From assembly GCA_029207755.1 (NCBI GenBank), contig JARCOQ010000011.1, positions 24,083,212 through 24,147,211 on the forward strand: a stretch of DNA of 64,000 nt, read 5' to 3'. A program made the translations under genes and the position numbers. The notes beneath the pieces are model-generated. The model was given only the letters and a program-made list of their open reading frames with translations. It did not search any database and was not told the DNA's origin. Positions 10,001 through 19,750 of the stretch are shown here, one piece after another. Position 1 is the stretch's first letter; every line of letters starts with the position of its first letter. Source of the DNA: Chamaea fasciata. Taxonomy: Eukaryota > Chordata > Aves > Passeriformes > Sylviidae.

Positions 10001-12015
10001 AAATGGAAGAGCCTTTGATTCCCTCTGTGCAGTGTCCTGTGGTCAGGAAATGAAGCTTCCAGTCTGCAGCGCTGTTCCAGTGGGAACATGAGCCACCCTC
10101 ACTGCCCACACAGCACTGGATGTCCGTGAGCCTTTCCAGTAAAATTTTAGGCACAAGTGGAACGCAAGGGGGAAGCTCAGCACCAAAATTGGGAATTGAG
10201 GTTCTCCTCCTTGCGAACTCTGCGAGTCATTTTTATTTTTCTTAAATCAGCTAGGGTAGCCCCCATCCATGAAGAAAAGCTGTTATGGGGTAGATTTTAT
10301 TTGCATTTTTATTTTCAATTAGGCTCAGTTCATCTGTGATATAACTGTGAGCAGCTGTGACTGTGCAGCAGCCATAAAGATAAAAGGCCTGATTTTAATT
10401 TGAACTCTGGTAAAGCACCCATTAAACAGGCAAAATGTTAATTAAAAAAAAAAAAAAGAGAGAGAGAGAGAATATAACAGACTTTTATGCGCTTTCTTTT
10501 TTTTCTGTAGTAAATTAACATTGCAGACTTTCAAACAGATGTCTTAAATACACATTGTTATTAACATGAAAATGTGGTATTACATAAATTAAAATCAGGT
10601 CCAGAGGTGTTTGGGGAGAGCTTTTCTCATAACATTTCCTAATTGAAAAGGCCAAGCTCGGAGCGCACGGGGCGAGTTCTCCCACGTGCTGGGGCTGCAG
10701 CTGATGCAGGGCTCAGCAGGACTTTATTTACCTGGGGGTGCCGGCGGGAGAAGGCAAATCCCCTGCTTACAGGGTTTTCAGCGAGGTGAGGGAGAGAGGG
10801 CCATTGTTTGCTGTGTGTTTCACACCTTGCCCTGTTACCCTGCTGCTGACTTTCCTTTCCTGCCTGTCCTCTGATGCATAAAAGATTGCTATGTGGATTT
10901 ACTAGCCTAGGTATGAAATGTATTTGCATTTGGAAGTGTGATTTTTTTTTGTGTGTGTGTGTGAGTTCAATTTGCCAGGAGGCAGCAGAATTGTGCAATG
11001 AGAGCGAGACACGAGGATCTATAAAATGTATTAATTCTCAGGGTCAGATTCTGTGAGGGAAGGCTCTTGGCCAGCACAGCCCAGCCATGCAGGAGAGACA
11101 GGGGCAGGAGATAGTGTGGATCCAGGATGCTGACAGCAACTTTCCTGAGCAGATCCCAAGATGTTCTCTGTTGGGCTGTCAACCCCTCTTTTTACACCAG
11201 TAATGATTTCCATTCTGGGAACCTCTTCAGGACAGCTGGGCTGCAGCTTGGGCAGAGCATGTGGCAGACGAAACTTGACGACTGCCGCGCTTTCCCAAAT
11301 GTCATGTTTTAATGTGAACAGATGTAGGTGTCTAAGCAGCTTCCTGATCTCCCAGAACGGGGGGAAGACTACCAGGAGTGCTCACCCTGTCCCAACCCCT
11401 CCTGTCCTTGCAGGGTGCAGGCCAGACAGGTACGGCCCCGGCTGCTCCCTGCGGTGCCAGTGTGCCGGCAGATCCCGCTGTGATCCCCGCAACGGGAACT
11501 GCGCCTGCCCTAACTCCTGGATGGGGCCAACCTGCAGAGAAGGTAACCAGGCTGGGGAGTTGCAGCCTTTCCTGCTGGGATAAAACACCCTTGTGTGGCC
11601 CATGCTGGTGGTCCGTTGGGGTGGGAGTGTCAGCCCATTGGATTGGTTGGATAATTTCTCGTCTTAATGAGATTGAGTATGGAGGGAAAGTTTCCTCTCA
11701 CTTGTAGTCTCATCACAGTTCCTCCTCTAGTTTAGGGAAAACTTTGAGAACCTTTGGAGGTGTTTTACAGTTTTGCCTGCTATCTGCCTCTCTGAGGAGA
11801 CTGCTGTAACTCCCTCCTCTACCTTCTTTTCAAGGCTACCATTTATTGAATTATTTAAGTGTAAATTGTATAATCTATACAATCTTTCAGTATTAGGTTA
11901 TATGGACCTGAAACCGTTTCTACTTAATTCTCTAGGTGGCCCTCCAAAGCTTCCTTTTTATGAAGAACACGCTGAAGAAAGAGGGAGTATTTTTCCAAGA
12001 GCTCTACAACAGTAA
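3950..12015 (+). CDS. EGFEM1: EGFEM1, 3' part: seven MEGF-type EGF repeats plus terminal exon
   Basis: The coding segments are 3950-4078, 4986-5111, 5510-5638, 7509-7637, 7922-8050, 8725-8850, 11414-11542 and 11936-12015. Every intron is GT-AG. Each of the seven repeat exons is 126 or 129 bp, is phase 1 at both ends, and encodes one repeat with eight spaced cysteines (C-x8-C-x3-C-x-C-x4-6-C-x5-6-C-x-C-x8-C). The family is secreted or extracellular; the EGFEM1 protein is defined by an N-terminal EMI domain and many EGF repeats, and its biological role is poorly known. Repeat order and the end ([10 protein letters not shown], then a short tail) resemble the MEGF6 C-terminus. MECOM lies downstream on the opposite strand, as EGFEM1P does in human, so EGFEM1 is the best name; MEGF6 would be expected beside PRDM16. 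The 5' exons lie outside the window. No stop or frameshift was seen. The human locus is a pseudogene, but this copy looks functional. Confidence 0.85.
4150..4195 (+). repeat. A-rich simple repeat
   Basis: There are two A runs of 18 and 15 bases separated by single C residues, starting 71 bases after the donor of the first visible EGF exon. It is low complexity and has no coding meaning. Confidence 0.85.
4986..5111 (+). CDS. EGFEM1: EGFEM1 exon, EGF repeat 2 of this window
   Basis: This 126-bp phase-1 exon has acceptor CTTCAG and donor GTAACA. It encodes [20 protein letters not shown] and then the second half ending HTGPAC. It is one codon shorter than its 129-bp neighbours because the loop before the fifth cysteine is GRGQ rather than five residues. 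All eight cysteines are present. Confidence 0.85.
5510..5638 (+). CDS. EGFEM1: EGFEM1 exon, EGF repeat 3 of this window
   Basis: This 129-bp phase-1 exon has acceptor CTGTAG and donor GTGATT. It encodes [16 protein letters not shown] and then [12 protein letters not shown]. The GLGWTGR stretch is very close to a repeat near the C-terminus of MEGF6, which helps to align the last repeats of the two paralogues. All eight cysteines are present. Confidence 0.86.
5639..7508 (+). other. EGFEM1 intron, pyrimidine-rich in part
   Basis: No exon was recognised. The part from about 5790 to 6190 is unusually pyrimidine-rich, with repeated TTCTTC and CTCC blocks, but matches no repeat that I know. The remainder is AT-rich unique-looking sequence. 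Confidence 0.55.
7509..7637 (+). CDS. EGFEM1: EGFEM1 exon, EGF repeat 4, with an extra cysteine
   Basis: This 129-bp phase-1 exon has acceptor GCCAGCAG and donor GTAAGT. It encodes [16 protein letters not shown] and then [18 protein letters not shown]. The usual TGxCxC pattern reads TGCCRC here, so the repeat carries nine cysteines. The additional one is codon TGC at 7592-7594, directly before the canonical sixth cysteine. The rest of the repeat is regular and the frame is open. Confidence 0.85.
7922..8050 (+). CDS. EGFEM1: EGFEM1 exon, EGF repeat 5 of this window
   Basis: This 129-bp phase-1 exon has acceptor TTTTTCAG and donor GTATTG. It encodes [20 protein letters not shown] and a second half ending GYHGVHC. 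All eight cysteines are present. The intron separating it from the previous repeat exon is the shortest in the visible gene, under 300 bp. A CAA microsatellite lies just downstream of its donor. Confidence 0.86.
8088..8110 (+). repeat. CAA microsatellite
   Basis: There are about six tandem CAA units followed by an imperfect continuation. It lies roughly 40 bases inside the intron after EGF repeat 5. Confidence 0.8.
8255..8470 (+). mobile_element. Old, degraded CR1-like LINE fragment
   Basis: The stretch CAATGAGTTCCACA, then an AAGT-CCTTTTACTGATTCTAAATTTGC-like segment, resembles the internal part of old CR1 families. It is heavily diverged and identified by eye only; orientation is uncertain. 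Confidence 0.4.
8725..8850 (+). CDS. EGFEM1: EGFEM1 exon, EGF repeat 6 of this window
   Basis: This 126-bp phase-1 exon has acceptor CTGTCAG and donor GTAAGG. Read in the phase set by the previous exon it gives [20 protein letters not shown] and then [19 protein letters not shown], with all eight cysteines. It aligns with the penultimate MEGF6 repeat (GSFGEGC and CLCPPG). The longest open frame over this stretch is in another phase and is a shadow. Confidence 0.84.
9595..9719 (+). mobile_element. CR1 LINE 3' fragment
   Basis: The order GGCCAGGTTGGACGGGGCTT, GGAGCAACCTGGTCTGGTG, GGTTGGAACCAGATGA, AAAGGTCCCTTCTAACCCAG and a terminal ATTCTGTGAT is the canonical avian CR1 3' end on the plus strand. 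Confidence 0.85.
10442..10473 (+). repeat. A run plus GA microsatellite
   Basis: An A run is followed directly by about eight GA units, inside the intron before the last EGF exon. Confidence 0.8.
11414..11542 (+). CDS. EGFEM1: EGFEM1 exon, EGF repeat 7 (last repeat)
   Basis: This 129-bp phase-1 exon has acceptor CCTTGCAG and donor GTAACC. It encodes [16 protein letters not shown] and then [19 protein letters not shown]. The ending MGPTCREG is shared with the last repeat of MEGF6, which marks this as the C-terminal repeat. All eight cysteines are present. Confidence 0.86.
11936..12015 (+). CDS. EGFEM1: EGFEM1 terminal coding exon and stop
   Basis: The acceptor is TTCTCTAG. Joined in phase 1 to the previous exon it reads [20 protein letters not shown] followed by PRALQQ and TAA at 12013-12015. 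The junction REGGP plus a short hydrophilic tail parallels the MEGF6 C-terminus, which supports this as the true last coding exon. No transmembrane segment is encoded, so the C-terminus is extracellular. Confidence 0.72.
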
Positions 12016-14700
12016 CATTTGGACTAATAAATGAACTGTTTTATATGCACAGACGGTATTTGAATTTGGATATGAAAACAGTTATTCAATTCAGCTTGAA
12101 TTGTACTGAAGTATTCACACTTCTTATGGAAGACTACAGAGGCCATTTAGTAGCTGGATCCTTTTAAAAAGTTGAATCTGTTTCATGTGCTCATTCCTAG
12201 CCTCTTGCCCCTCCATTAATCTACTCTGGACATTCTTTCTGGTATTAATATAATTCATTTCTTGAAAGCCTGGACATGTTTTTAATCAGACCAGCTCCAA
12301 GGAGTGTCAGGATAAGCAGCATGTAACACATCACCATGGAATGAGCCACGCTCCGTAGCAGGGACTTTCGAAACCCACTTGACAACCAGCACCAAGTTTG
12401 AAGAGTGTTCCACAGATTATTTCTCTACAGATTGACTCCAAAATCACATTGCGCAGAAACTAGAGGGATTCATCAGATTAATTCCTCTTTGAATAACGTT
12501 GTGTGTTCTAGGGAGGCATGCAGTCTAATTTTGAACTTGCAGCTGAAGAAGAATCCATCACAATCTGACAAGAGTCCTCAATAGATTGTAAATTTATTTA
12601 AGAGCATCTTCTGCATTTCTGATGTGGTTTGACTGATTGGAAGGTCTCTGTCTGAATCTGTCTTCCAAAGAGCAAGGTGTCATCTGCCAGACTCTCCTGG
12701 CATTCTGTGTTCTCACGTCTTACCAGATGAATTTCTCAGTGGTTTGTCAAGCCAAACTGTGCAACACTTCTCATCGAACAGTATCTGCTAATCCAGAAAA
12801 GGTTTTGCCTTGGATGGAGAAAGCAGATAATAAGCAATGAGAGATGCTCAAAGATAATATTTTGGGGGTTTGTGCTTTTATTGAGCCTTTTTTCTTTTTC
12901 AATCATCTTACAACAGTCCTGGTCTCATTCAACAGCTGCTGGTGGCCACTTCATAGAACGGAGACATTTTGGTGCTATTTTGGGCTGTTCAGACAGGTTT
13001 TCCTTTGATATAGAAATACATCGTTATAAAGAAACTTATGTTCTGTATTTTAATATTCTGAGTTAACTAGGCTAAAAGATTTCAGAGTGCCACTTCATAC
13101 CTCTCTTTTAGTTAGGAGCTATAAAATCTGTGTAGTAACCACTTGATTCTGACTGCATCAAAAGTGCACTTCAGAAGGGGCAGCAGGAGCATGGTAGACA
13201 CAGAGTATGGGCAGCTCCAGCTCTTGTGCTGACACTCCATTCACCACCAGAACGCATTGCAGCTCTGCAAGAGCTGGTTTTTGTTTTGCAAGAGACAAAA
13301 CGACAACAATTGATGGTAACTTGGGATTTTTGAAGAAGTTTGTTGTTGTGGTTGGGTAAGTGATGAGTTGGTGAAGCAGGATCCAGGAGGTTGGATGGGA
13401 AGGTGAGATAACAATTTTCCCCCGTGGTTCGCCCCAGGTCTTAAACACATCTGCAGTCAATGACTGTCCAGGCCAAAGCAAGTGGCACTTCCTCCCCTGG
13501 GAGTTTATTTCAAATTGTCATCTATGGGAGTCAGTACAGTTTTAGGAGGTGTTTTCCAAGCTTCATGGAAGTCTTATTGTTGTTATTCATCGTTTCGTAG
13601 GTATCGAAAGTAAAGGTATTTATGAACGTGTCAAAATGAATTAACTGACTGTGCTTTCAGCCAGAAAATCACTGGGACTGATGCTGATCCCTTTTAATTT
13701 CTTCTGTAGAGCTCAATGAATGTCACTGAAAAGTTCATTTGATGTAAATGTGGCAAAATTGTGGTCCCAGAAACATGTGATTCTCAGCAAGGCAGTGACA
13801 TTTTTAATGTTCTGGGTCTGATCCTGCAATTATGTGAATTTGGGGCAATTTCACTGAACAGGAACCTGTAAGGTAAATATCCCGTGAGACAGTGAGAAAT
13901 AATCTTAGCAACTGCTGGAGAAGAACAATTCAAGCTGAGCAGTTGACATATTTTGATCTTAGCTCTCTATTCACTGCAGAGCCAAACTACAACAGTAGTG
14001 CAGGTGTCGCACTGTACTCAAGATTTTTTGTAGAAACTTTGAGTGAGTAAAGCTGTAGAAAACCTGTGAAGGTCTGAGCTTCCCTTTAAAGCCTGGTCAG
14101 CTTCAGAGTCAAATGGGTCAGAGATCCATCATTCAAGTCAAATTTCAGAGCTTCCTCCCACCTAGGAATATCTCCAAGGATGGAGATCCCACTACTTCTT
14201 TGAACCTGTCCTAGTGAAGATTTCATGATCTTTTTTTTTTCCCCCCCCCGGTTTCTAATCAGAATTTCTTAAGTTTTATCTTTTTTCCACTGCTTCTCAT
14301 CCTTTCAGTGTGGATCTCTGAGGAGCCTTTGGCTTCCTCTCCCCACAGCCCCCATGGGGTAGTTGGCTACAGCCTTGGTCTTCTCTTCTGAAGACACCTC
14401 ATTACCTCAGTGACCCTCCACTGGCCACATTCCAGGTCATTCCAGCTGCCCAGAGGCTGGTGTGGTTACTCAGCAACATAAAACCCTTTACACTGCTGTC
14501 ACACAGCAGAATGTATCTGGTTTTCTCTTATTTTTGTAGACTGACGTGTGATTTGAGCAGCTAATCAAAGGAGAAACCTTTGTCAAGCCATATTATTTAC
14601 ACCTGTGTATACTTGTTTACATTTTTCCACAGTACCTTGATGATAGAATTGTAAATATGTAGTATAAGGAAATAAAAGATTTTTGTATTAAGTGTTTTTA
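12016..14700 (+). other. EGFEM1: Probable EGFEM1 3' untranslated region
   Basis: This stretch follows the stop codon and has no credible coding frame. It contains a proximal AATAAA at 12026-12031, only 11 bases after the stop, and a much better site near 14671. An old CR1-like stretch occupies about 14130-14480. The extent of the UTR is inferred from the polyadenylation signals alone. Confidence 0.45.
14130..14480 (-). mobile_element. Diverged CR1 LINE fragment
   Basis: In the reverse-complement orientation of CR1, the blocks CCAAGGATGGAGATCCCACT, a TGATCTTTTTTTT-TTTCTAATCAGAATTTC block and a TGGCTTCCTCTCCCCACAG block follow in the expected order. It lies inside the inferred EGFEM1 3' UTR. 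Confidence 0.5.
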
Positions 14701-14701
14701 A
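14671..14701 (+). terminator. EGFEM1: Likely distal polyadenylation signal of EGFEM1
   Basis: AATAAA at 14671-14676 is followed by a T/GT-rich stretch (TTTTTGTATTAAGTGTTTTT), the usual arrangement of a signal and its downstream element. No competing plus-strand gene is nearby. Confidence 0.5.
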
Positions 14702-17637
14702 AGGATGTCACGATTTTAGGTACGTGATGAAACATGTTTTAAGTGACTGATACTGAGCCTGTGCCAATGAATTAAGAGCCCCAAGTAGATCTGCTTTGGG
14801 AAATGCTTCAGCAAACTTTTTTTTTTTAATCAAAAAATGCCGATTCATACAAACCACTCAATAAGCAATAGTCTTTTTTTATTCAAAATGCTTCTTGGCT
14901 TCTTTATGTTATTACCTTGGGAAAAGAAGTTCACTTCAGTGCCATCAAACAGATCGTTCTGATTTGTGGTTCTGCATGACTTTTTGTTCCAAAACAAAGT
15001 ACAGTCGTATACAGGTAAAATCAGAATTAAAGATTTCAAAATTGTTAAAAGGGGAATCTTGATTTGGGTTAGTTGGAATATCTTATCATGCTTCTTATAT
15101 TTTTCATAAGGCAGAGAAAACGATTACAGGACTTTGTTTTCCAGAAGAGCCACAACTTTACATTATTAACTATTAATTAAGGAAGTTTACTTGCTTCTGA
15201 TATTATTGTTGTCATTCTGCTCCTTACACATTTACCTAGTTCTTCGCCTACCAAGTAGTCTTAACTAGACAAGATGGAGCTCTTTAAAGGAAAACTGACT
15301 AAATCAGCTTTTCCAGAGATTAATCCTGTGGCGAGTGTAGTTTCTACTAAATTAACACAACTCTTCTTATTTGCTCCATCAGATTCCAGTGAAAGAGTGT
15401 CAGGAGGATACAGTCCTGACCGCAGCACTGGGGCTTGTTGAAAAAGAAAGTGAAGAATTCAGTGAAAATGGGGTTTATATTTAAATTGATGTCCATCTTC
15501 CTCTTGGTGAAGGCCTTTGCTGGCTGCCCATTTCCCAGGAGGCTGGAGTTAATTACACTCCCTTGAAGAGAGTGCTCTGTGTATTCCTCTGCACGTGCAG
15601 ATAACTCCTTTCAGAAAGGCACTGGAATTATTTCAGCCATGCAGCTCCTGTGCCAAATCCCCCTCTCTTACCTTGTGTGCTCCAGATAACTTCAGCTGGA
15701 GTGGGAAGGAGTTGAGTGTAACTCAGTGGGCCCAGCAGAACCTCACTCGCTGCGAATTCATGAAACCAGAACAGCATGTTTTAAGTTAGACCTCACTAAC
15801 ACCGTCCTCATAGGAAAACAATCAGAATTTAAAAAATTCCCTGCTTCCCCTGCCAAAAATTATTGTTCTGCTTTTATCCTTTTTATGTTGAAGAACCATA
15901 GCTATTAAAGTTTGCCCCGACTCCTTGCCAACCATATTATTTTGATTGGCTGCAGGTTTCTGTTTGTGTAAGTAATAACCAGCATAGTGTCAGGAGTTGC
16001 CAACGGGACAAACATGGAAATAATACCTTCATGTCCTTCCCAGAAGAGGCAAAGACGCATTTGGGAGTCATCGTGGCTTCATTGTGCAGATCAAACAGTG
16101 ACTCTGTTAGAATTTAGCTTCTTATCAGAGCAAACTAAAGCTTAGGGACAATCTTGGACAGTGCTGGTGGACCAAGAAACCTCCATCCTCCCATCCTTGT
16201 GTTAATATTTTAAAATTTAGGCTAGAAACCTTCTCAGTCTCCAGTTTTGGAAGGGCTTTTACTTCAGGTAGACCTGTGGCTGACTGAGCAGTTCTCTGCA
16301 TGGGTTGCAACTGTGGCCAGTAATCATTTTGCAAGGTCACAACTTTAAATTCTGACACTGTGTGAAGCAATTTCCAGCAGTAAACACCAAATCTCAGCCT
16401 TGTCGAGTGTAAATTGTTCATTCTGTTCTTTTTATTGCTTTTAATAAGCACTTGCATAGCAATATTATGTCTCTGTGAATTTGTAACCCCTCTTCAAGGC
16501 ATGTGTGGGATGTATCTCAGATTTGTACTGTACTTTCTGTTGTAGACATGTTGTAGTGAAAGGATGCTGATTTTTTTTATATATATAAACATGTCATTGA
16601 AACTTGGTCTTGTTTTTTTTCCCTTATTGCTAATCTTGAAGCAACAGGCTTCTGTTGTGGATGAGACTTTATTCTACTGAACTAATTCACATTCAGAGCA
16701 AACAGGCTGAAATCACACCTGCTTTTAGTGGTTTGTATAGAATAAAGAATGGCCTGTGCCCAAATGAGTTTGTGTATGGTCCCTGACCAGGGCAACCTGG
16801 CCAGTGACTGACAAATAGAGCTTTCTGGCACTCAGACTCCAGAGTATCTGAAATATTCAAAACACGGCATAAATCTTGCTGGAAGAAGATGGTTATGAAG
16901 TGTAACATTTTGGGAAAACTTGGGCACGGAGCACTTTGAAGGCGTTTAAAACCACACACCTGCAGCCTCCCATCAGCCTGCCTGGGCACTTCCCAGAGCC
17001 CAAGTTCTGCCAACAAATTGCCTGGTTCACCTTCAGGGTATTGTCTTCTCACATTGGCAGGAGCTGAAGGAACATGTGTGCCTGCTTAATGCCAAATAAT
17101 GCACTAAGAGTGTGCTGGTTAATTGGAAGTAGCAGGCTAAATTGAATTCAAAATGTGTGACAAAGGGGGAATGGTAGATCAAGCTGTCGGAGAAAAAGTG
17201 GACAGCTCTGGCTTGCTGCTTTCTGGGAGAGCAGGCTTGGATTCCTTTTGAAATTTCAGGGCGAATGTTTTGAATCGAGCTGTGTAATACTGCAGGGTTC
17301 TGCCTTGCGTGATTTACTTCACTCTTCCTGCAGCTTTCAACAAGGAACAGAATAATTAAGTTCATTTGGTTTGTCATCTTTTTGACATATGCTCTAAAAA
17401 TAATTCTATAATCCTTGCAGCTTATCCAGTAATTTCTTTATTAGAAGCCATATTTTTAAACTGTTTGAAGAAGCTGTTGATGTTATTGCCATTAACCTCT
17501 CAGATTGCTGCTAAAAGCTGATCAAAAAGTAGACATGGAATATTAAACCAGAAGATTCTCAACCTCTGCAGAGCTAGCACTGATCTGTGTTTTAAACCTT
17601 TAAAAAGCCATGCCTCTGCAGCACTTGAAATGTTCAT

Positions 17638-17925
17638 AAATCATGGAATGGTTTGGGTTGGAAGGGACCTTAAAAACCATCTATTTGCAACTAGATGTGG
17701 GGCGGCCACAACTCCTCTGGGCACCTTAGCCACCCTCACAGTAAAGATTTTTTTCCTGATACCTGAGCTATGTGGGACCAGAGGGCCCTGGTGACTGTAT
17801 CCAGGGAGCACTGTTCCGTGGGATGGTCCCTCAGCATCTTCAGGAATCATTACCCCAATCTGCAGCCAGCACTGCTTATCTCTTCTTTTAGGCAGCACTA
17901 GAAGTTCACAGGGTGCTCATAGAAT
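17638..17925 (-). mobile_element. CR1 LINE 3' end
   Basis: It begins with TCATGGAATGGTTTGGGTTG and GAAGGGACCTTAAAAACCAT, the reverse complement of the CR1 3' terminus, and continues through CCACCCTCACAGTAAAGATT and the following internal block. It reads as a moderately diverged 5'-truncated copy. Confidence 0.85.
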
Positions 17926-19717
17926 ATTCTGCATGCACGCAATAAAAACAACCATCCAAACCCCGTGAATGGTTTAAAAATGAGTTAAAAGTGCTGTATG
18001 ATAAGGCACTGCTTTGTTGATTCCTTCAAGCATGGTAGTTAAAAAAAAAAAAAAAACCAACTCAGTTGTGTTGTTTTATATATGAATAAAGATGTCAGCA
18101 AGTAGTCATCTAACTGTCCGTGCCATTTGGCAGTATCTAGCTTCCTTTTCAGTAATAGCCCAATAAATCTTTATCTTTTACTAAGCTGATGACAGCAAAA
18201 CATCTTGAGAAGCTGCATGTGGTGTAGATATTACAGTTAATGCTTAAATGCTTCATGCCATCGTCTACTGGGTGTTTTTTTTCCTGTCCAGATGTAACAT
18301 CCTGGTTTAAGGCTTGTGCTCACTTCTCCCTCTAGTGATTCCAAGAGCCTAATGATAATTAATTCATTAAGCAGGGTCTGTTATCCATGTTGGTCCACAG
18401 TAACTGGGATCCACCTGCTCAGGTGACCTCACTGACCTCTCACCAAAAGCAGTACCAAGGTAGGAGATTTGCCATCTTGGAACAGGTTCTGTACTTCAAA
18501 TTTTCTTTCTGCCGACAAGCCCTTGGTTCGTCCAGCAGTCCAGGGCTTGTCTCAGCTCTGTCCCCTGCTTTGGAGGTGGCCATGGAGGCTTCCCAGTGGG
18601 AGCAGCACTGTGGACTGGGCTCATGCTGTCTGGGTAAGCCGCGTTTGGGGTGGAAATGCTCCGCGTCCTGCTGATTCTGCCCTGTTCCCATTAACAAGAA
18701 GCCATTCTGTCATTTCTTTGTTACTCGAGAAGTCTTAAAGTGCCATAAATTACTTTAAAAGTGACTCAATGAAAATTCTCAAATTTTTGCAGCTGGAGGA
18801 GGCTTTTTTCAACCAGAAATCCAGTTTTCAAATGATTTGTCAACCACATTAAGATTTCTTGCTGTACATCATCGTCAAAGAGCAAGATCGGTGCAAGTAG
18901 AGACTGTGGGGTAATTCCTGCCTGTCCATTTGCTTTTTTTTTCCCTTTTCCCTGACATTTCAGCTGTGGTAGTCGTTGTGGATCTTGGCCTTGCACTACC
19001 AGGCACAGGACAAGGCTGCTCTTAATTATTACCTCACGTTACGGGTATATATGAAATACAAAGCAGCAAATATCACATTAAATATGGGCTGGATCCCTGG
19101 GTAATGAGGGGTGGGAATGCTGCAGGAACAGCAGCCACGGATGGCATCACCCTGCTCAGGCCTTTTGTGGAGCCCTTCACCCTCTCAAAAGTAAGAGGTT
19201 TGAACAGGCAGCTTGAAGGACTATTAGGGCTGCTCATGGTCATAGTTAGCGTGTTAAAATATTTTACAAGAACCAGTGAATTTGATCAGAAAATAGTTAT
19301 TTTTGGCTGCCAATGTGGCAAAACCACTTGAAATACAAACTCAAGAATGTGTTGAAAGGAGTCAGTTTGCCAGCACAGCTATTGTTGTAGTAAAGTCTCT
19401 CCTCTGATCCAACGGGAATCCTCTCCTCAAGTTTTATTACTTAAAAAGTTAAAGTGGATGTCAAGCACCTGGAAATCTTTATGTCTTTGAAAAGGGCATT
19501 GGTAGGGGCTGGGTGGGTTTGGTTTCTTGTTGCAAACCCTTTTGCTGTGGAGTGTTAGCTGGGGATTTCCTTCCCTTGGGAAGCTTTGAGGGTTGATTTG
19601 GTAGTTCAGTGTCACTGCTCTGATAATGTGTGCTCTCGGCAAGGGATAACAAGATGTGTGATTTGGTGCATAAGTATTTGAATATGTGGTGGATTTTCAC
19701 TTATTTTTGATTTCTAG

Positions 19718-19720
<3 letters not shown>

Positions 19721-19748
<28 letters not shown>
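19721..19748 (+). repeat. Poly(A) run of 28
   Basis: An uninterrupted A run seen directly; no retroelement body was recognised upstream. Confidence 0.88.

Positions 19749-19750
<2 letters not shown>

Larger units (their letters stand above)
8851..11413 (+). other. EGFEM1 intron
   Basis: This is the intron before the last EGF repeat. It holds a CR1 fragment at about 9595-9719, a short GA microsatellite near 10458 and a GT microsatellite near 10951. No further EGF exon was found on reading the cysteine pattern in all plus-strand frames. Confidence 0.55.

Noticed and set aside
3950..12015. Identification as MEGF6 itself
   Set aside because: The repeats and tail resemble MEGF6, but the neighbour is clearly MECOM and not PRDM16, so the paralogue EGFEM1 fits better.
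1..16000. A mir-551-type hairpin, expected because human MIR551B lies within EGFEM1P
   Set aside because: I looked for the known mature-type sequence on the plus strand and found nothing similar; it probably lies in an upstream intron outside the window.
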